Positions 49,975-58,850 of a DNA stretch of 64,000 bases are shown here, piece after piece. Position numbers and translations under genes: made by a program. The stretch spans positions 1 through 64,000 of the forward strand of contig JBAWZV010000001.1 in NCBI GenBank assembly GCA_037142875.1, in the 5' to 3' direction. Source of the stretch: PALSA-600 sp037142875. Lineage in GTDB: Bacteria; Actinomycetota; Thermoleophilia; Gaiellales; Gaiellaceae. Position 1 is the first letter of the stretch; every line of letters begins with the position of its first letter. The notes below the pieces were generated by a model. That model made no database searches. It saw only the letters and a program-made list of their open reading frames with translations, and was not told the DNA's origin.

Positions 49975-50906
49975 GCCGGCACCCCTTCCTCGTGGTGGGT
50001 CGGCAGAACAGCCTTGTACTCGACGTCCTCACGAGTGAGCTCCATGAAGGCCTCCTCGAGCGATGCCTGCACCGGAACGAGCTCGTGCAGCACGATCCCG
50101 TTCGCAGCAGCCGCCTCGCCGATCTGCTCGGCGGTGAGCCCGGTGACCTCGAGCAGCCCGGGCTCGTCGCTTGCCACCGCGACGTCAGGCCCGACCAGAA
50201 GATCACGCAGACCAGCCGCCTGAGGGGAGCGGACGCGCACCGTCGACCCGGAGGAGCGACGAACGAAGTCGGTGACGCTCATGTCGGCGATCAACCGGCC
50301 ACGGCCGATGATCACGAGATGCTCGGCGGTGAGCGCCATCTCGCTCATCAGGTGCGAGGAGACAAACACGGTGCGGCCCTCGGCGGCGAGGCCCTTGAGC
50401 AGGTTTCGCATCCAGTGGATTCCCTCCGGATCGAGCCCGTTCACGGGCTCGTCGAGCATCACGGTCGCCGGGTCACCAAGCAGGGCGGTTGCGATGCCGA
50501 GACGCTGTCCCATGCCGAGAGAGAACTGGCCGGCGCGCTTCCGGGCAACGTCGTGGAGTCCGACAAGATCGATCAGCTCGTCGACTCGCCGTCGGCCGAT
50601 CCCGTGCGTCTGTGCGAGCGCCAGCAGGTGGTTGTAGGCCGAACGGCCCGTGTGTACCGATCGGGCCTCGAGCAGCGCGCCGACCTCATGGAGGGGCGCG
50701 GCATGATCGCGATAGCGCTTGCCGTTGACAGTGACCGTGCCGGCGCTCGGACGGTCAAGTCCAAGGATCAGCCGCATGGTCGTCGACTTGCCCGACCCGT
50801 TCGGCCCGAGGAAGCCGGTGACGATGCCGGGGCGGATCGTGAACGTCAGGTCGTCCACCGCGCGCTTGTCGCCGTAGTCCTTCGTCAACCCCGTCGCTTC
50901 GATCAC
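49971..50906 (-). CDS. ABC transporter ATP-binding protein
   Basis: A 311-residue ATPase of the DRA/CcmA type. Walker A is GFLGPNGSGKSTTMRLILGL, the signature FSLGMGQRLGIATALLGDP, Walker B ATVMLDEPVNGLDPEGIHWM, and the switch His in VFVSSHLMSEMALTAEHLVI. The C-terminal 90 residues form the usual regulatory extension. The GTG start follows GGGGGAGG. Partner of the downstream permease. Confidence 0.93.
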   Translation of the reverse strand: MIEATGLTKDYGDKRAVDDLTFTIRPGIVTGFLGPNGSGKSTTMRLILGLDRPSAGTVTVNGKRYRDHAAPLHEVGALLEARSVHTGRSAYNHLLALAQTHGIGRRRVDELIDLVGLHDVARKRAGQFSLGMGQRLGIATALLGDPATVMLDEPVNGLDPEGIHWMRNLLKGLAAEGRTVFVSSHLMSEMALTAEHLVIIGRGRLIADMSVTDFVRRSSGSTVRVRSPQAAGLRDLLVGPDVAVASDEPGLLEVTGLTAEQIGEAAAANGIVLHELVPVQASLEEAFMELTREDVEYKAVLPTHHEEGVPA

Positions 50907-51036
50907 AGCTTCCGCCTCCCCCTGGAACGTCGTCGGCAGTCAAGCAGCCGTATGTGAGAGGAACGTGAAGCGTCTCAAGCCGCTGGCTACGCGAGCGCCG
51001 GACCGTGAGATCACCGAGGCGGATGGCCTCGCTCGC

Positions 51037-51049
51037 TACGGTGAACTCC
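51037..51049 (+). promoter_or_regulatory. -10 hexamer of the metallopeptidase gene
   Basis: TACGGT (51037-51042), then seven bases to GTG 51050. Confidence 0.45.
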
Positions 51050-51394
51050 GTGGAAGCGCCGCTCGATCTCGAGCAGCTCGTCGCCGAGACGCTCGATGAC
51101 CTCCCTCCGGCGCTCGCCCGCGCGATGTCAAACGTTGCCGTCGTGGTCGAGGCGGAGCCACCGCACGGGGAGCCGCTACTCGGGCTGTACGAGGGTGTGC
51201 CGCTGACGGCACGTACGAGCAACTACGGCGGCGTTCTCCCCGACAAGATCACGATCTACCGGGGCCCTCTCGAGCGGATCGCGCGCGGAGACAACGAGCG
51301 GCTCCGGTTCGAGGTCAAGCGCGTCGTCCTCCACGAGATCGCCCATCACTTCGGGATCAGCGACGAGCGGCTGGTCGAGATCGACCGCTACTGA
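51050..51394 (+). CDS. Zincin-like metallopeptidase (PF06262 type)
   Basis: A 114-residue minimal zincin. LDLEQLVAETLDDLPPALAR opens the protein, LLGLYEGVPLTART and DKITIYRGPLERIARG are typical, and VVLHEIAHHFGISDERLVEI is the extended HExxHxxG zinc site. Members are cytosolic and poorly characterised. GTG 51050 rather than 51005 is chosen from family length and the upstream hexamer. Confidence 0.85.
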   Translation: MEAPLDLEQLVAETLDDLPPALARAMSNVAVVVEAEPPHGEPLLGLYEGVPLTARTSNYGGVLPDKITIYRGPLERIARGDNERLRFEVKRVVLHEIAHHFGISDERLVEIDRY

Positions 51395-51437
51395 CACGGT
51401 GCGCAGCCCGCCCGGGCGCCTGCCGCGCCGCGCGCGC

Positions 51438-52073
51438 TCAGTACAGGCCTTCGCGCCGGGCGTAGCGTGCATCGCGCTCGCGGTCGTACGTCTCGGCGTC
51501 GAAGTCGGAGGTCGAGTCGGTCAACGAGCGCAGGATCTCGCCGGCACCGGGCAGCTCCGAGCGATCGACGTGGCGATCGGGGTTCCACAGATCCGAGCGG
51601 ATCAGCGCCTTCGCACACTGGGTGTAGGCCTCCTCGATCGAGACGAGCAGCCCGAGCTTCGGCGCCGAACCTTCGATGCTGCTCGGCGCGAGCAGCATCG
51701 CGTCGTCGGTGATCACGGCCCGGCCGTTGACCCGGAACGTGTCACCGACGCCAGGGATGAGGAACAGGAGACCGATCGACGGATCGGCGAGCAGGTTCGT
51801 GAGGGTGTCGGCAAGCCGGTTGCCGGGCCGGTCGGGGACGAGGAGCGTCCGCTCGTCGAGGATGCGGACGAAGCCGGCCGGGTCGCCGCGCGGTGACACG
51901 TCGACACCGCCGCCCGGGAGCGTGGTCGCGATGCAGACAAACGGCGAGCGCTCGATGAACTGGCGTGTGAGCTCGTTCAGGCTGCCTGCGACCTTCTGGA
52001 CGACGAGCTCGTTTGGCGTCCCGATGATCGCTCGGAGCTCTGCCTCGTCGGTGATCGTCCTGGCCGGATCCAT
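51438..52073 (-). CDS. Pyridoxamine 5'-phosphate oxidase-family FMN-binding protein
   Basis: A 211-residue split-barrel flavoprotein. FIERSPFVCIATTLPGGGVD VSPRGDPAGF, DRPGNRLADTLTNLLADPSI GLLFLIPG and DTFRVNGRAVIT match the MSMEG_1061-like branch of PPOX proteins. The C-terminus (KALIRSDLWNPDRHV) is also typical. It probably uses FMN or F420; the substrate is unknown. The ATG lies six bases after TAGGTT. Confidence 0.85.
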   Translation of the reverse strand: MDPARTITDEAELRAIIGTPNELVVQKVAGSLNELTRQFIERSPFVCIATTLPGGGVDVSPRGDPAGFVRILDERTLLVPDRPGNRLADTLTNLLADPSIGLLFLIPGVGDTFRVNGRAVITDDAMLLAPSSIEGSAPKLGLLVSIEEAYTQCAKALIRSDLWNPDRHVDRSELPGAGEILRSLTDSTSDFDAETYDRERDARYARREGLY

Positions 52074-52085
52074 CGAGAAAACCTA
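52074..52085 (-). promoter_or_regulatory. -10 hexamer of the PPOX-family gene
   Basis: TAGGTT at 52085-52080 on the minus strand, then six bases to ATG. Confidence 0.5.
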
Positions 52086-52151
52086 GCCGCCCGAACCGAA
52101 AACCGACACCTCGGCCAATATCGGTCGGGTAACGTTGCGCTCCGAACGCGC

Positions 52152-54080
52152 GTGCAGCAACCTGCCACCACCCCGGATGGGACTCACCGTTCCGGTACCC
52201 GGGCGGCCCTCGCAGTCGGCGCGCTTGGCGTCGTCTTTGGCGACATCGGTACGAGCCCGCTCTACGCGGTGCAGACGGTGTTCAACCCGGACGATCCGCA
52301 TCCGGTTGCGGCCTCCGTCCAGAACGTCTTCGGGATCATCTCGCTCATCTTCTGGGCGGTGACGATCGTCGTCACCGTCACCTACGTGCTGCTCGTGATG
52401 CGGGCTGACAACGACGGCGAGGGCGGGATCATGGCGCTGATCGCGCTGATCCGCCGCCGCCAGGTGCCCGGTGGGCGCCGAACGAAGCTCTTTCTCGCGG
52501 CGACGGGTGTTTTCGGGGCGTCGCTCTTCTTCGGCGACAGCATGATCACGCCGGCGATCTCCGTCCTCTCGGCGATCGAGGGGCTCAAGGTCGCGGCGCC
52601 GTCGGTTGAGCATCTCGTGGTGCCGATCACCGCGGCGATCCTCGTCGTGCTGTTCCTGATCCAGAAGCTCGGAACCGCCACGGTCGGCAGGCTGTTTGGC
52701 CCGGTGATGGGCGTCTGGTTCGTCGTGATCGGCGCCCTCGGCATCCACGGCATCGCCGGCCATCCGGAGATCCTGAAGGCGCTCTCCCCCACCTACGCGC
52801 TCGAGTTTCTCGTCGGCCACTTCGGGATCGCGTTCTTCGCGCTCGCAGCCGTCGTCCTCGTCGTCACCGGCGCGGAGGCGCTCTACGCCGACATGGGCCA
52901 CTTCGGACGCGGCCCGATCGCCCGCGTCTGGCTCGTCCTCGTCTTCCCGGCCTGCATCCTGAGCTACCTCGGCCAGGGCGCGCTGATCCTCGGTGACCCG
53001 GCGAAGAACATCGGCAACCCGTTCTTCCTGCTCGTCCCCCACTGGGGACGTCTGCCAATGGTCTTCCTCGCAACAGCGGCGACCGTGATCGCCTCGCAGG
53101 CCGTCATCACCGGCACGTTCTCGGTCGTCCAGCAGGCGGCCCAGCTCGGCTACCTGCCGCGCGTGCGCATCGCCCACACCTCCGAGGAGCAGATAGGACA
53201 GATCTACGTGCCGTGGATCAACTGGATGCTACTCGTCTCGGTGCTTGCCCTCGTGGTGACGTTCCAGAAGTCGGCGTCGCTTGCCTACGCCTACGGGATG
53301 GCGGTCACCGGCACGTTCATCATCACCCTCCTGCTCTTCTTCTACGTCGTCCGCAACCAGTGGGGCAAGCCGTTCTGGCTCGTCGCAACTGGCGCGGGAG
53401 TGCTGCTCACCGTCGACGGCCTCTTCTTCGCCGCGAACCTGACGAAGTTCACCCACGGTGGCTGGCTGCCGCTCCTCATCGGCGTCGCGACGTTCACGGT
53501 GTTCACGACCTGGCAGCGCGGGCGCGAGCTCGTCACCAAGCGCCGTGAGAGCGACGAGGGAACCCTCCGCGCGTTCATCGAGGAGGTGCACGCGATGTCG
53601 CCGCCCCTCCAGCGAGTGCCGGGAACGGCGATCTTCCTGAACCGCGGCAACATCTCGGCCCCGCTCGCGATGCGCGCGAACGTGGCGCACAACCACATCC
53701 TCCACGAGCACGCGCTGATCCTCTCGCTCGAGACCGTGCCGGTTCCCCACGTGCCTCCCGCGGAGCGAATCGTGGTCGACGATCTCGGCTACTCCGATGA
53801 CGGGATCACGCACGTCTCGGCGCGCCTTGGCTACATGGACGAGCCGAACGTGCCGGCGATCATCGAGCTGATCCGGGAGGCGAAGACGGAGATCCCGCTC
53901 GACGCCGAGGTCTCCTACTTCCTCTCGACGATCGAGCTGCACTGCGGCACCGAGCCGGGGATGAGCCGCTGGCGCAAGCGCCTCTTCCTCGCCACCGCGC
54001 AGATCACCGTAGACGCGGCCGAGTATTTCCGGCTCCCGCGCGACCGCACGGTGATCATGGGCTCGCGGCTCGAGCTCTAG
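52152..54080 (+). CDS. kup: Low-affinity potassium transporter Kup
   Basis: A 642-residue KUP/HAK/KT transporter with twelve hydrophobic segments and a cytosolic C-terminal domain. ALGVVFGDIGTSPLYAVQTV is the family signature in helix 1, with GVFGASLFFGDSMITPAISV, GAEALYADMGHFGRGPIARV and FIMTCTF-like regions following. Length is normal. The GTG start lies 16 bases after TAACGT. No c-di-AMP riboswitch is recognised upstream. It converges on the next gene with a 4-base overlap. Confidence 0.95.
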   Translation: MQQPATTPDGTHRSGTRAALAVGALGVVFGDIGTSPLYAVQTVFNPDDPHPVAASVQNVFGIISLIFWAVTIVVTVTYVLLVMRADNDGEGGIMALIALIRRRQVPGGRRTKLFLAATGVFGASLFFGDSMITPAISVLSAIEGLKVAAPSVEHLVVPITAAILVVLFLIQKLGTATVGRLFGPVMGVWFVVIGALGIHGIAGHPEILKALSPTYALEFLVGHFGIAFFALAAVVLVVTGAEALYADMGHFGRGPIARVWLVLVFPACILSYLGQGALILGDPAKNIGNPFFLLVPHWGRLPMVFLATAATVIASQAVITGTFSVVQQAAQLGYLPRVRIAHTSEEQIGQIYVPWINWMLLVSVLALVVTFQKSASLAYAYGMAVTGTFIITLLLFFYVVRNQWGKPFWLVATGAGVLLTVDGLFFAANLTKFTHGGWLPLLIGVATFTVFTTWQRGRELVTKRRESDEGTLRAFIEEVHAMSPPLQRVPGTAIFLNRGNISAPLAMRANVAHNHILHEHALILSLETVPVPHVPPAERIVVDDLGYSDDGITHVSARLGYMDEPNVPAIIELIREAKTEIPLDAEVSYFLSTIELHCGTEPGMSRWRKRLFLATAQITVDAAEYFRLPRDRTVIMGSRLEL

Positions 54081-54931
54081 GCGTTCGACTGCTCGAACGC
54101 CGGTGCCGTCCGAGGCGCGTCGCGTTCGTCCACCGTGCCACGCATCCTCTCGGTGCGGTCGAGCTTCGTCACGGTCAGGAACACGACGACGCCGAGGATG
54201 GCCGCGAGGAAGATGAGGCTCGTCACGGTCGTGCCGATCCCGAGGCCGCCGTCAGAGCGGGCCTGCGAGAGGAAGTCGCCGATCGACGCGCCGAGGGGAC
54301 GGGTGAGAACGTAGGCGATCCAGAATGCGAGCACCGCGTTCAGCGTAAAGCGAAGGTGGGCCACGAAGACGACTGCGATGAGCCCGGCGAACATCAGCGC
54401 GGAGGGCCAGTAGCCGACGTTCATCCGCTCCGCGGTCAGGTCACCGGCGGCGGTGCCGAGCGCGAAGGTGAAGAGCACGGCAAGCCAGTAGAACGACTCC
54501 CGGCGGGTGGTCACGATCGTGTGGATCGAGAGGGTGCGCTCGCTCGCGTACCAGGCCGCAAACGCGACGATCAGGGCGATCCCGAAGCCAACGGTGGTCG
54601 TCACGAGCGAGACGCCGTAGTTGTCGCTCAGGTTGTCGGTGATCTCGGTGCCGACGACGCTGATCAGCACGACCGAGAGCCAGTAGATCCACGGGACATA
54701 CCGCGTGATCCGGAACTGCGCCACGAGGACGGCGGCGAGCAGGGCCCCGGTGATCAGCGTCGTCTTCGTCAGCCCGAGCCCGACGTTCCCCTGCAGGTAG
54801 TCCGACGCCGTCTCCCCGACGGTCGTGCAGAGGATCTTGATCACCCAGAAGTACAGGGTGATCTCGGGGACCTTGTTCAGCATCAGGCGGCCCGGAGTTC
54901 GGGCAGGCAGGCGCACGGTGTCAGCCGTCAT
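54077..54931 (-). CDS. COG4705-type integral membrane protein
   Basis: A 284-residue protein with about eight membrane segments arranged as repeated units. NKVPEITLYFWVIKILCTTV GETASDYL is the signature start. Repeats with GTEITDNLSDNYG, LGTAAGDLTAERMNVGYWPS and RPLGASIGDFLSQ follow, each with an acidic residue in a glycine-rich turn. Related proteins have been linked to manganese/metal transport by annotation only. ATG 54931 is chosen for the conserved N-terminus. Confidence 0.82.
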   Translation of the reverse strand: MTADTVRLPARTPGRLMLNKVPEITLYFWVIKILCTTVGETASDYLQGNVGLGLTKTTLITGALLAAVLVAQFRITRYVPWIYWLSVVLISVVGTEITDNLSDNYGVSLVTTTVGFGIALIVAFAAWYASERTLSIHTIVTTRRESFYWLAVLFTFALGTAAGDLTAERMNVGYWPSALMFAGLIAVVFVAHLRFTLNAVLAFWIAYVLTRPLGASIGDFLSQARSDGGLGIGTTVTSLIFLAAILGVVVFLTVTKLDRTERMRGTVDERDAPRTAPAFEQSNA

Positions 54932-55080
54932 CGCGGCAGTCTCCCAGAGAGGCCATGAGAGTCCCGTGAGAATGGGCGGCCGCGCGTGCACCAGAGTGTC
55001 ACCCGTCGGTTCCACTTTCGTAGCCCCGATCGGAAGCCGACGGCTCTAGCTTCGAGGGAGTTCACTCCAGGAGGCTCACA

Positions 55081-56310
55081 TTGAAGAAGCAGCACAAGGT
55101 CGTCGCGGTCTGCGCGGCGCTCGCACTCGTCGTCGTCTCATCGGCGCTGGCCGCGTCCGCGTCAACAACCAAGCCGTCAGCCAAGGCGGCGAAGGGGACG
55201 CGGAGCGCGAAGACCGCGCCGGTCACGTTCGCCGTGTTCGGCGACTCCCCGTACGGACTGACGAACAACGACGTCACGCAGTCCGACGCGACACCGAGGT
55301 TCATCGACGCGATCAACAAGGACACAGATGTCTCCGCCGTCATGCACATCGGCGACCTCCACTCCGGCAAGCAGATGTGCACGCGCACCTATGACGAGGC
55401 GATCTTCCAGATGTGGAAGGGCTTCAAGAAGCCGCTCGTGTACACGCCCGGTGACAACGAGTGGGCCGACTGCCACAAGGTCGCCCAGAGCGGCGGCGCG
55501 TGGAACGCCACGACCGGAAAGATCGACTTCGTCGTCGACGCTGCTGGCAACCCGGTCGACTTCGGTGCGGGCGACCCGGTGGCGAACCTGCTGCTCGTGC
55601 GCTCGACCTTCTTCCGGAACCCCGGCTGGACGCTCGGGAAGGGCGCATTCCAGGTCACCTCGCAGGCGCTCGCCTACGACAGGAAGTTTCCGGCGGACTC
55701 GAAGTTCGTCGAGAACGTGATGTGGGAGCAGGCAGGTGTCCTCTTCGTCACGGTCAACATCCCGGGCGGCTCGAACAACGAGCAGGACGTCTGGTACGGC
55801 GCCCCGACGATGAGCTCGAACCAGCGCCAGGAGGCAGTCGAGCGGACGGACGCGGACGAGCGGTGGCTCGAGGCGGCGTTCGCGAAGGCGAAGGCAGACA
55901 AGGTCGCCGGCGTCGTCATCGGCTCCCAGGCCGACATGTGGGATCCGGAGAAGGGCGTCGATCACCAGACGGGCTACAACCCGCTCGTCGCGGCGGTCGC
56001 CCAGGGCACGAAGGACTTCGGCAAGCCTGTCCTGATGATCAACGGTGACTCCCACGTGTTCCGCTCGGACAACCCGCTGTCGCCGTCTGCGACGTGCGTC
56101 TGGGAGAACACCACCGCGTGCGTCTCCGACTGGTACATCCACCCTGCGGGGGGCTACAACATCCCGAACTTCCATCGCATCGTCGTGCACGGAAGCACGT
56201 CGCCGATGGAGTATCTGAAGCTCGCGATCGACCCGGCCGCCAACGCGGCGAACGGCGACTACAAGTTCGGCCCGTTCAGCTGGTCGCGGGCAACGCAGCA
56301 ACTGCCGTAG
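55081..56310 (+). CDS. Secreted metallophosphoesterase-like protein
   Basis: A 409-residue protein with a signal peptide (MKKQHKVVAVCAALALVVVS). FAVFGDSPYG, VMHIGDLHSG, YTPGDNEWADC and LMINGDSHVFRSD provide the Asp/His/Asn metal-site blocks of calcineurin-like phosphoesterases, though the GDxH/GNHD forms are altered to GDS and GDNE. Several cysteines suggest disulfides. The TTG start follows AGGAGG. The substrate is unknown. Confidence 0.82.
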   Translation: MKKQHKVVAVCAALALVVVSSALAASASTTKPSAKAAKGTRSAKTAPVTFAVFGDSPYGLTNNDVTQSDATPRFIDAINKDTDVSAVMHIGDLHSGKQMCTRTYDEAIFQMWKGFKKPLVYTPGDNEWADCHKVAQSGGAWNATTGKIDFVVDAAGNPVDFGAGDPVANLLLVRSTFFRNPGWTLGKGAFQVTSQALAYDRKFPADSKFVENVMWEQAGVLFVTVNIPGGSNNEQDVWYGAPTMSSNQRQEAVERTDADERWLEAAFAKAKADKVAGVVIGSQADMWDPEKGVDHQTGYNPLVAAVAQGTKDFGKPVLMINGDSHVFRSDNPLSPSATCVWENTTACVSDWYIHPAGGYNIPNFHRIVVHGSTSPMEYLKLAIDPAANAANGDYKFGPFSWSRATQQLP

Positions 56311-56325
56311 ACCCATACCAGGGCA

Positions 56326-56373
56326 CGCAGGTGGTGGTCGCAGGGGCACGTCGCCCTCCGACCACCACCTGCG
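56326..56373. terminator. 15-bp perfect hairpin between the phosphoesterase gene and tRNA-Glu
   Basis: 56326-56340 is the exact complement of 56359-56373 with an 18-base loop, just after the phosphoesterase stop. TTCC follows; no long T-tract. It could serve both convergent transcripts. Confidence 0.6.
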
Positions 56374-56398
56374 TTCCGCCATTCCCAGCGAAGCGAGA

Positions 56399-56471
56399 TA
56401 CCCCCAACGGGATTCGAACCCGTGCTGCCGGCGTGAAAGGCCAGTGTCCTAGGCCACTAGACGATGGGGGC
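56399..56471 (-). tRNA. tRNA-Glu (TTC)
   Basis: The acceptor GCCCCCA pairs with TGGGGGT (terminal G-T), the anticodon arm is CTGGC-CTTTCAC-GCCGG with anticodon TTC, and the T-arm is ACGGG-TTCGAAT-CCCGT. Discriminator A; CCA is not encoded. Confidence 0.94.
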
Positions 56472-56535
56472 CTGATCGGAGAGTAGCCGTGGCGGCGCGT
56501 TCCCCGGATAGGCCACGGGTTGCGAGAATCCGACT

Positions 56536-57399
56536 GTGGCGATCCGCCCTGCCAGCTGGGACGACCTCGTACCGGTCGTCGGCTTCCTCGCGCTGCGCGG
56601 GCGTCGCCTGAGTGGTGTCGCCGCCGCGCGGGCCGACTTCCTCCAGGCGGAGTGGGAGCGCGCTGCGTTCACGGTCGGCGCCGACAACTGGGTCGCCGAG
56701 GACGGGGGCGCACTGACCGGCTACGCCGCGCTGACCCCGCGCGGCGACATCGTGCTCGCGGCGGCAACGGCGGATCTCGAGGACGAGCTGCTCTGCATCG
56801 CTGTTGCACGCGGTCGGGCAAACGGTCACGCCACGGTGCGACTCACGGTGACTCCCGACGAGCCCGATCTCGGAGCCCTCGTGCGCCGCCATCCCTTCAC
56901 CCGCGAGACCGAAACGCTCCGTATGTGGCGAACCCTGCGCGGCCCGCTCCCGGCAGCGGAGTGGCCCGACGACGTGACCTGCCGGACATACGGCCCATCA
57001 GACGCGCTCTCGGTGCACGCTCTGCTGGACGAGGCGTATGGTGCGTGGGACAGGCAGTACGTGCCTCTTGCTCACGACGACTGGGTTCAGTGGATGACAG
57101 GCGACCCCGAATACAACCCGACGGTTTGGCTCCTCGCCGAGTGCGACGGCGCCCTCGCGGGCTGCGCGCTCCACTGGTCGAGCGGCTGGCTGAAGGACAT
57201 TGCCGTCGCAGCCGACGAGCGACGACGCGGGATTGGTACGGCGCTCCTTGCCACGGGTCTCGCCGAGTTCGCGCGACGCGGCGTCTCGCGGGTCGGCTTG
57301 AAGGTCGACGCAGACAACCCGACCGGTGCAACCCGGCTCTACGAGTCGTTTGGATTCATGACCGACCGCCGAGAGGCGATATGGGCCTTGAGCCTGTAG
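56536..57399 (+). CDS. Tandem GNAT acetyltransferase (mycothiol-synthase-like)
   Basis: A 287-residue protein with two GNAT halves. The second half holds the better acetyl-CoA site: WLKDIAVAADERRRGIGTAL LATGLAEFAR and LKVDADNPTGATRLYESFGF. The degenerate first half (1-140) and length match MshD-type mycothiol synthases. A mycothiol role is inference; other double-GNAT proteins exist. The GTG start is used. The 3' end overlaps the next gene by 19 bases. Confidence 0.82.
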   Translation: MAIRPASWDDLVPVVGFLALRGRRLSGVAAARADFLQAEWERAAFTVGADNWVAEDGGALTGYAALTPRGDIVLAAATADLEDELLCIAVARGRANGHATVRLTVTPDEPDLGALVRRHPFTRETETLRMWRTLRGPLPAAEWPDDVTCRTYGPSDALSVHALLDEAYGAWDRQYVPLAHDDWVQWMTGDPEYNPTVWLLAECDGALAGCALHWSSGWLKDIAVAADERRRGIGTALLATGLAEFARRGVSRVGLKVDADNPTGATRLYESFGFMTDRREAIWALSL

Positions 57400-57638
57400 C
57401 CCGTGGCACCCAGGTGAGCCTGCTTCGCTGGGTGCGGCGACAGCTTCGCCAGCGAGAGCCGCTCCGGGAGCACCTGGAGGCGTCGATCGAGAACAGCGAC
57501 CCGGCCGAGGCCCGTCGGATCGTCGCGCAGTTCGCATTCTCCGAGCAGCAGCGTCGCCACGTCGATGCGCTGCTCGACCAGTGGGATCGCGACATCCACC
57601 CGGCGGCACAGGATCTGGATCCACCCGGCAGCGCCTGA
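57381..57638 (+). CDS. Small helical protein of unknown function
   Basis: An 85-residue protein from ATG 57381, overlapping the GNAT 3' end. SLLRWVRRQLRQREPLREHL, NSDPAEARRIVAQFAFSEQQ and RRHVDALLDQWDRDIHPA predict amphipathic helices. A GTG at 57414 is an alternative start. No family is recognised. The overlap suggests co-translation with the acetyltransferase. Confidence 0.55.
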   Translation: MGLEPVARGTQVSLLRWVRRQLRQREPLREHLEASIENSDPAEARRIVAQFAFSEQQRRHVDALLDQWDRDIHPAAQDLDPPGSA

Positions 57639-57712
57639 CCAGGAGAACGCCGCTAGCCTCTCCTCGACCGCAGAGCCTTCCGCGTACCCTTCGCCGACGG
57701 AAGCAGTAACGC

Positions 57713-57785
57713 GGGCCGGTAGCTCAGTCGGTAGAGCAGGGGACTTTTAATCCCAAGGTCGCAGGTTCGAACCCTGCCCGGCCCA
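57713..57785 (+). tRNA. tRNA-Lys (TTT)
   Basis: The acceptor GGGCCGG pairs with CCGGCCC, the D-arm is TAGCTCAGTCGGTAGAGCA, the anticodon loop CTTTTAA gives anticodon TTT, and the T-arm is GCAGG-TTCGAAC-CCTGC. Discriminator A; CCA is not encoded. Confidence 0.95.
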
Positions 57786-57812
57786 TGCGTCTTCGGGCGC
57801 GCCCGCTCGGCT

Positions 57813-58838
57813 CTACTCCGCGCGGCCGAGCAGGTCGCCGAGCTCGGGCACGATCGTGGCCGGGTCGCGGCCGACCTCGAGACGGTAGGCGGGTACCTCT
57901 GCGGCGAGGGTGGTGGCCAGCGCAAACACATCGGCAACCCGCTCGTGCTCTACAAAGAGCAGTGAGCGCAGCAGTTCGCCTGCGCAGACCGACGCGGAGA
58001 GCGGCGTGAGCCGCGCCGTCGACACGTCGACAAGCTGTGGGAACACGATCGCCGTGAGGCTGGCCTGAGCCAGCGCCGCGCCGTCAAGGTCGGGGAAACG
58101 CAACGCGCGCTCCTCGCCCAGCGGATCCACGAATGACTCCCCGCGTCGAGCGAGAGCGGGGTAGGCGGCAATTCCGGCCAGGCTCAGCTTGACGACGGCT
58201 TGCAGCGCGTAGCCGACGGCGCCACCGTCGATGAACCGAACGGCGATCGCGTCGTCACCGAGAGTGTTCAGGCCCGCGGCAAGCACGGCGGCCGAGACCG
58301 TCGACTTCCCCGAACCGCTCGCACCCGGCAGGAGCACACCGCCACCCGGGCCGGACACCATCGCAGCGTGGAACGTCTGACGCCCGCCGGCCCCGAGCGC
58401 GGCGATGAAGAGCTCCTGCAACGGCCGCAGCCGCTCCCAGGGAGCCAGACGGCCAGGGTCAATCCAGCCGACGAGCCGATCCGCCGAGCGGTCGAACATT
58501 ACGTCGAACGCCGGCCCCGCGTGCCGAAGTAGCGCACCGCCCGCGAGCAGCCCGAACCTTGTGCCGTCGGCCTGAACGTGTAGCTCCTCCTCGTTGGGCG
58601 GCGCCGTCGGCTCGAGCGCCACCTCGCTGCCATCCCAGAGATCGAGCGTCAGATCCGGCGGCCCCGGAGCCGCTGGCAGCAGGCTCGGGCCGAGCTCGGC
58701 CCACAGCCGCTCGCCGACGTAGCGCACAGCGACCCGTCGCCCTCCGACCCAGACGTCGGCATGACCGACGCGCGATCCTTGCCTGCACGCATGCTCGAAA
58801 CAGTCGGCGTGATCGTTAGGCTCGTTCCTGGCCGCCAT
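57813..58838 (-). CDS. HprK-like serine kinase-related ATPase
   Basis: A 341-residue protein. The N-terminal 150 residues are variable, but the C-terminal half is HPr-kinase-like: FHAAMVSGPGGGVLLPGASG SGKST (the P-loop at 172-180) followed by LNTLGDDAIAVRF with the acidic pair. Such HprK-related proteins without HPr are found in peptide- and polysaccharide-modification clusters, and in some lasso-peptide clusters phosphorylate the product. It is divergent from the downstream six-gene run that includes a PqqD-type protein and nucleotidyltransferases. The ATG lies six bases after TAGTTC. Confidence 0.82.
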   Translation of the reverse strand: MAARNEPNDHADCFEHACRQGSRVGHADVWVGGRRVAVRYVGERLWAELGPSLLPAAPGPPDLTLDLWDGSEVALEPTAPPNEEELHVQADGTRFGLLAGGALLRHAGPAFDVMFDRSADRLVGWIDPGRLAPWERLRPLQELFIAALGAGGRQTFHAAMVSGPGGGVLLPGASGSGKSTVSAAVLAAGLNTLGDDAIAVRFIDGGAVGYALQAVVKLSLAGIAAYPALARRGESFVDPLGEERALRFPDLDGAALAQASLTAIVFPQLVDVSTARLTPLSASVCAGELLRSLLFVEHERVADVFALATTLAAEVPAYRLEVGRDPATIVPELGDLLGRAE

Positions 58839-58850
58839 GGGCCTGAACTA
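58839..58850 (-). promoter_or_regulatory. -10 hexamer of the HprK-like gene
   Basis: TAGTTC at 58850-58845 on the minus strand, then six bases to ATG. The hexamer abuts the start codon of the divergent deacetylase gene, so the two genes' starts are only 11 bases apart. Confidence 0.4.

Noticed and set aside
52086..52151. c-di-AMP riboswitch before kup
   Set aside because: Only 66 bases separate the genes and no ydaO-type conserved blocks are present.
58817..58822. TAGGCT as the -10 of the deacetylase gene
   Set aside because: It is 27 bases before the ATG and has no in-frame start at the usual spacing, so it does not fit the leaderless pattern.
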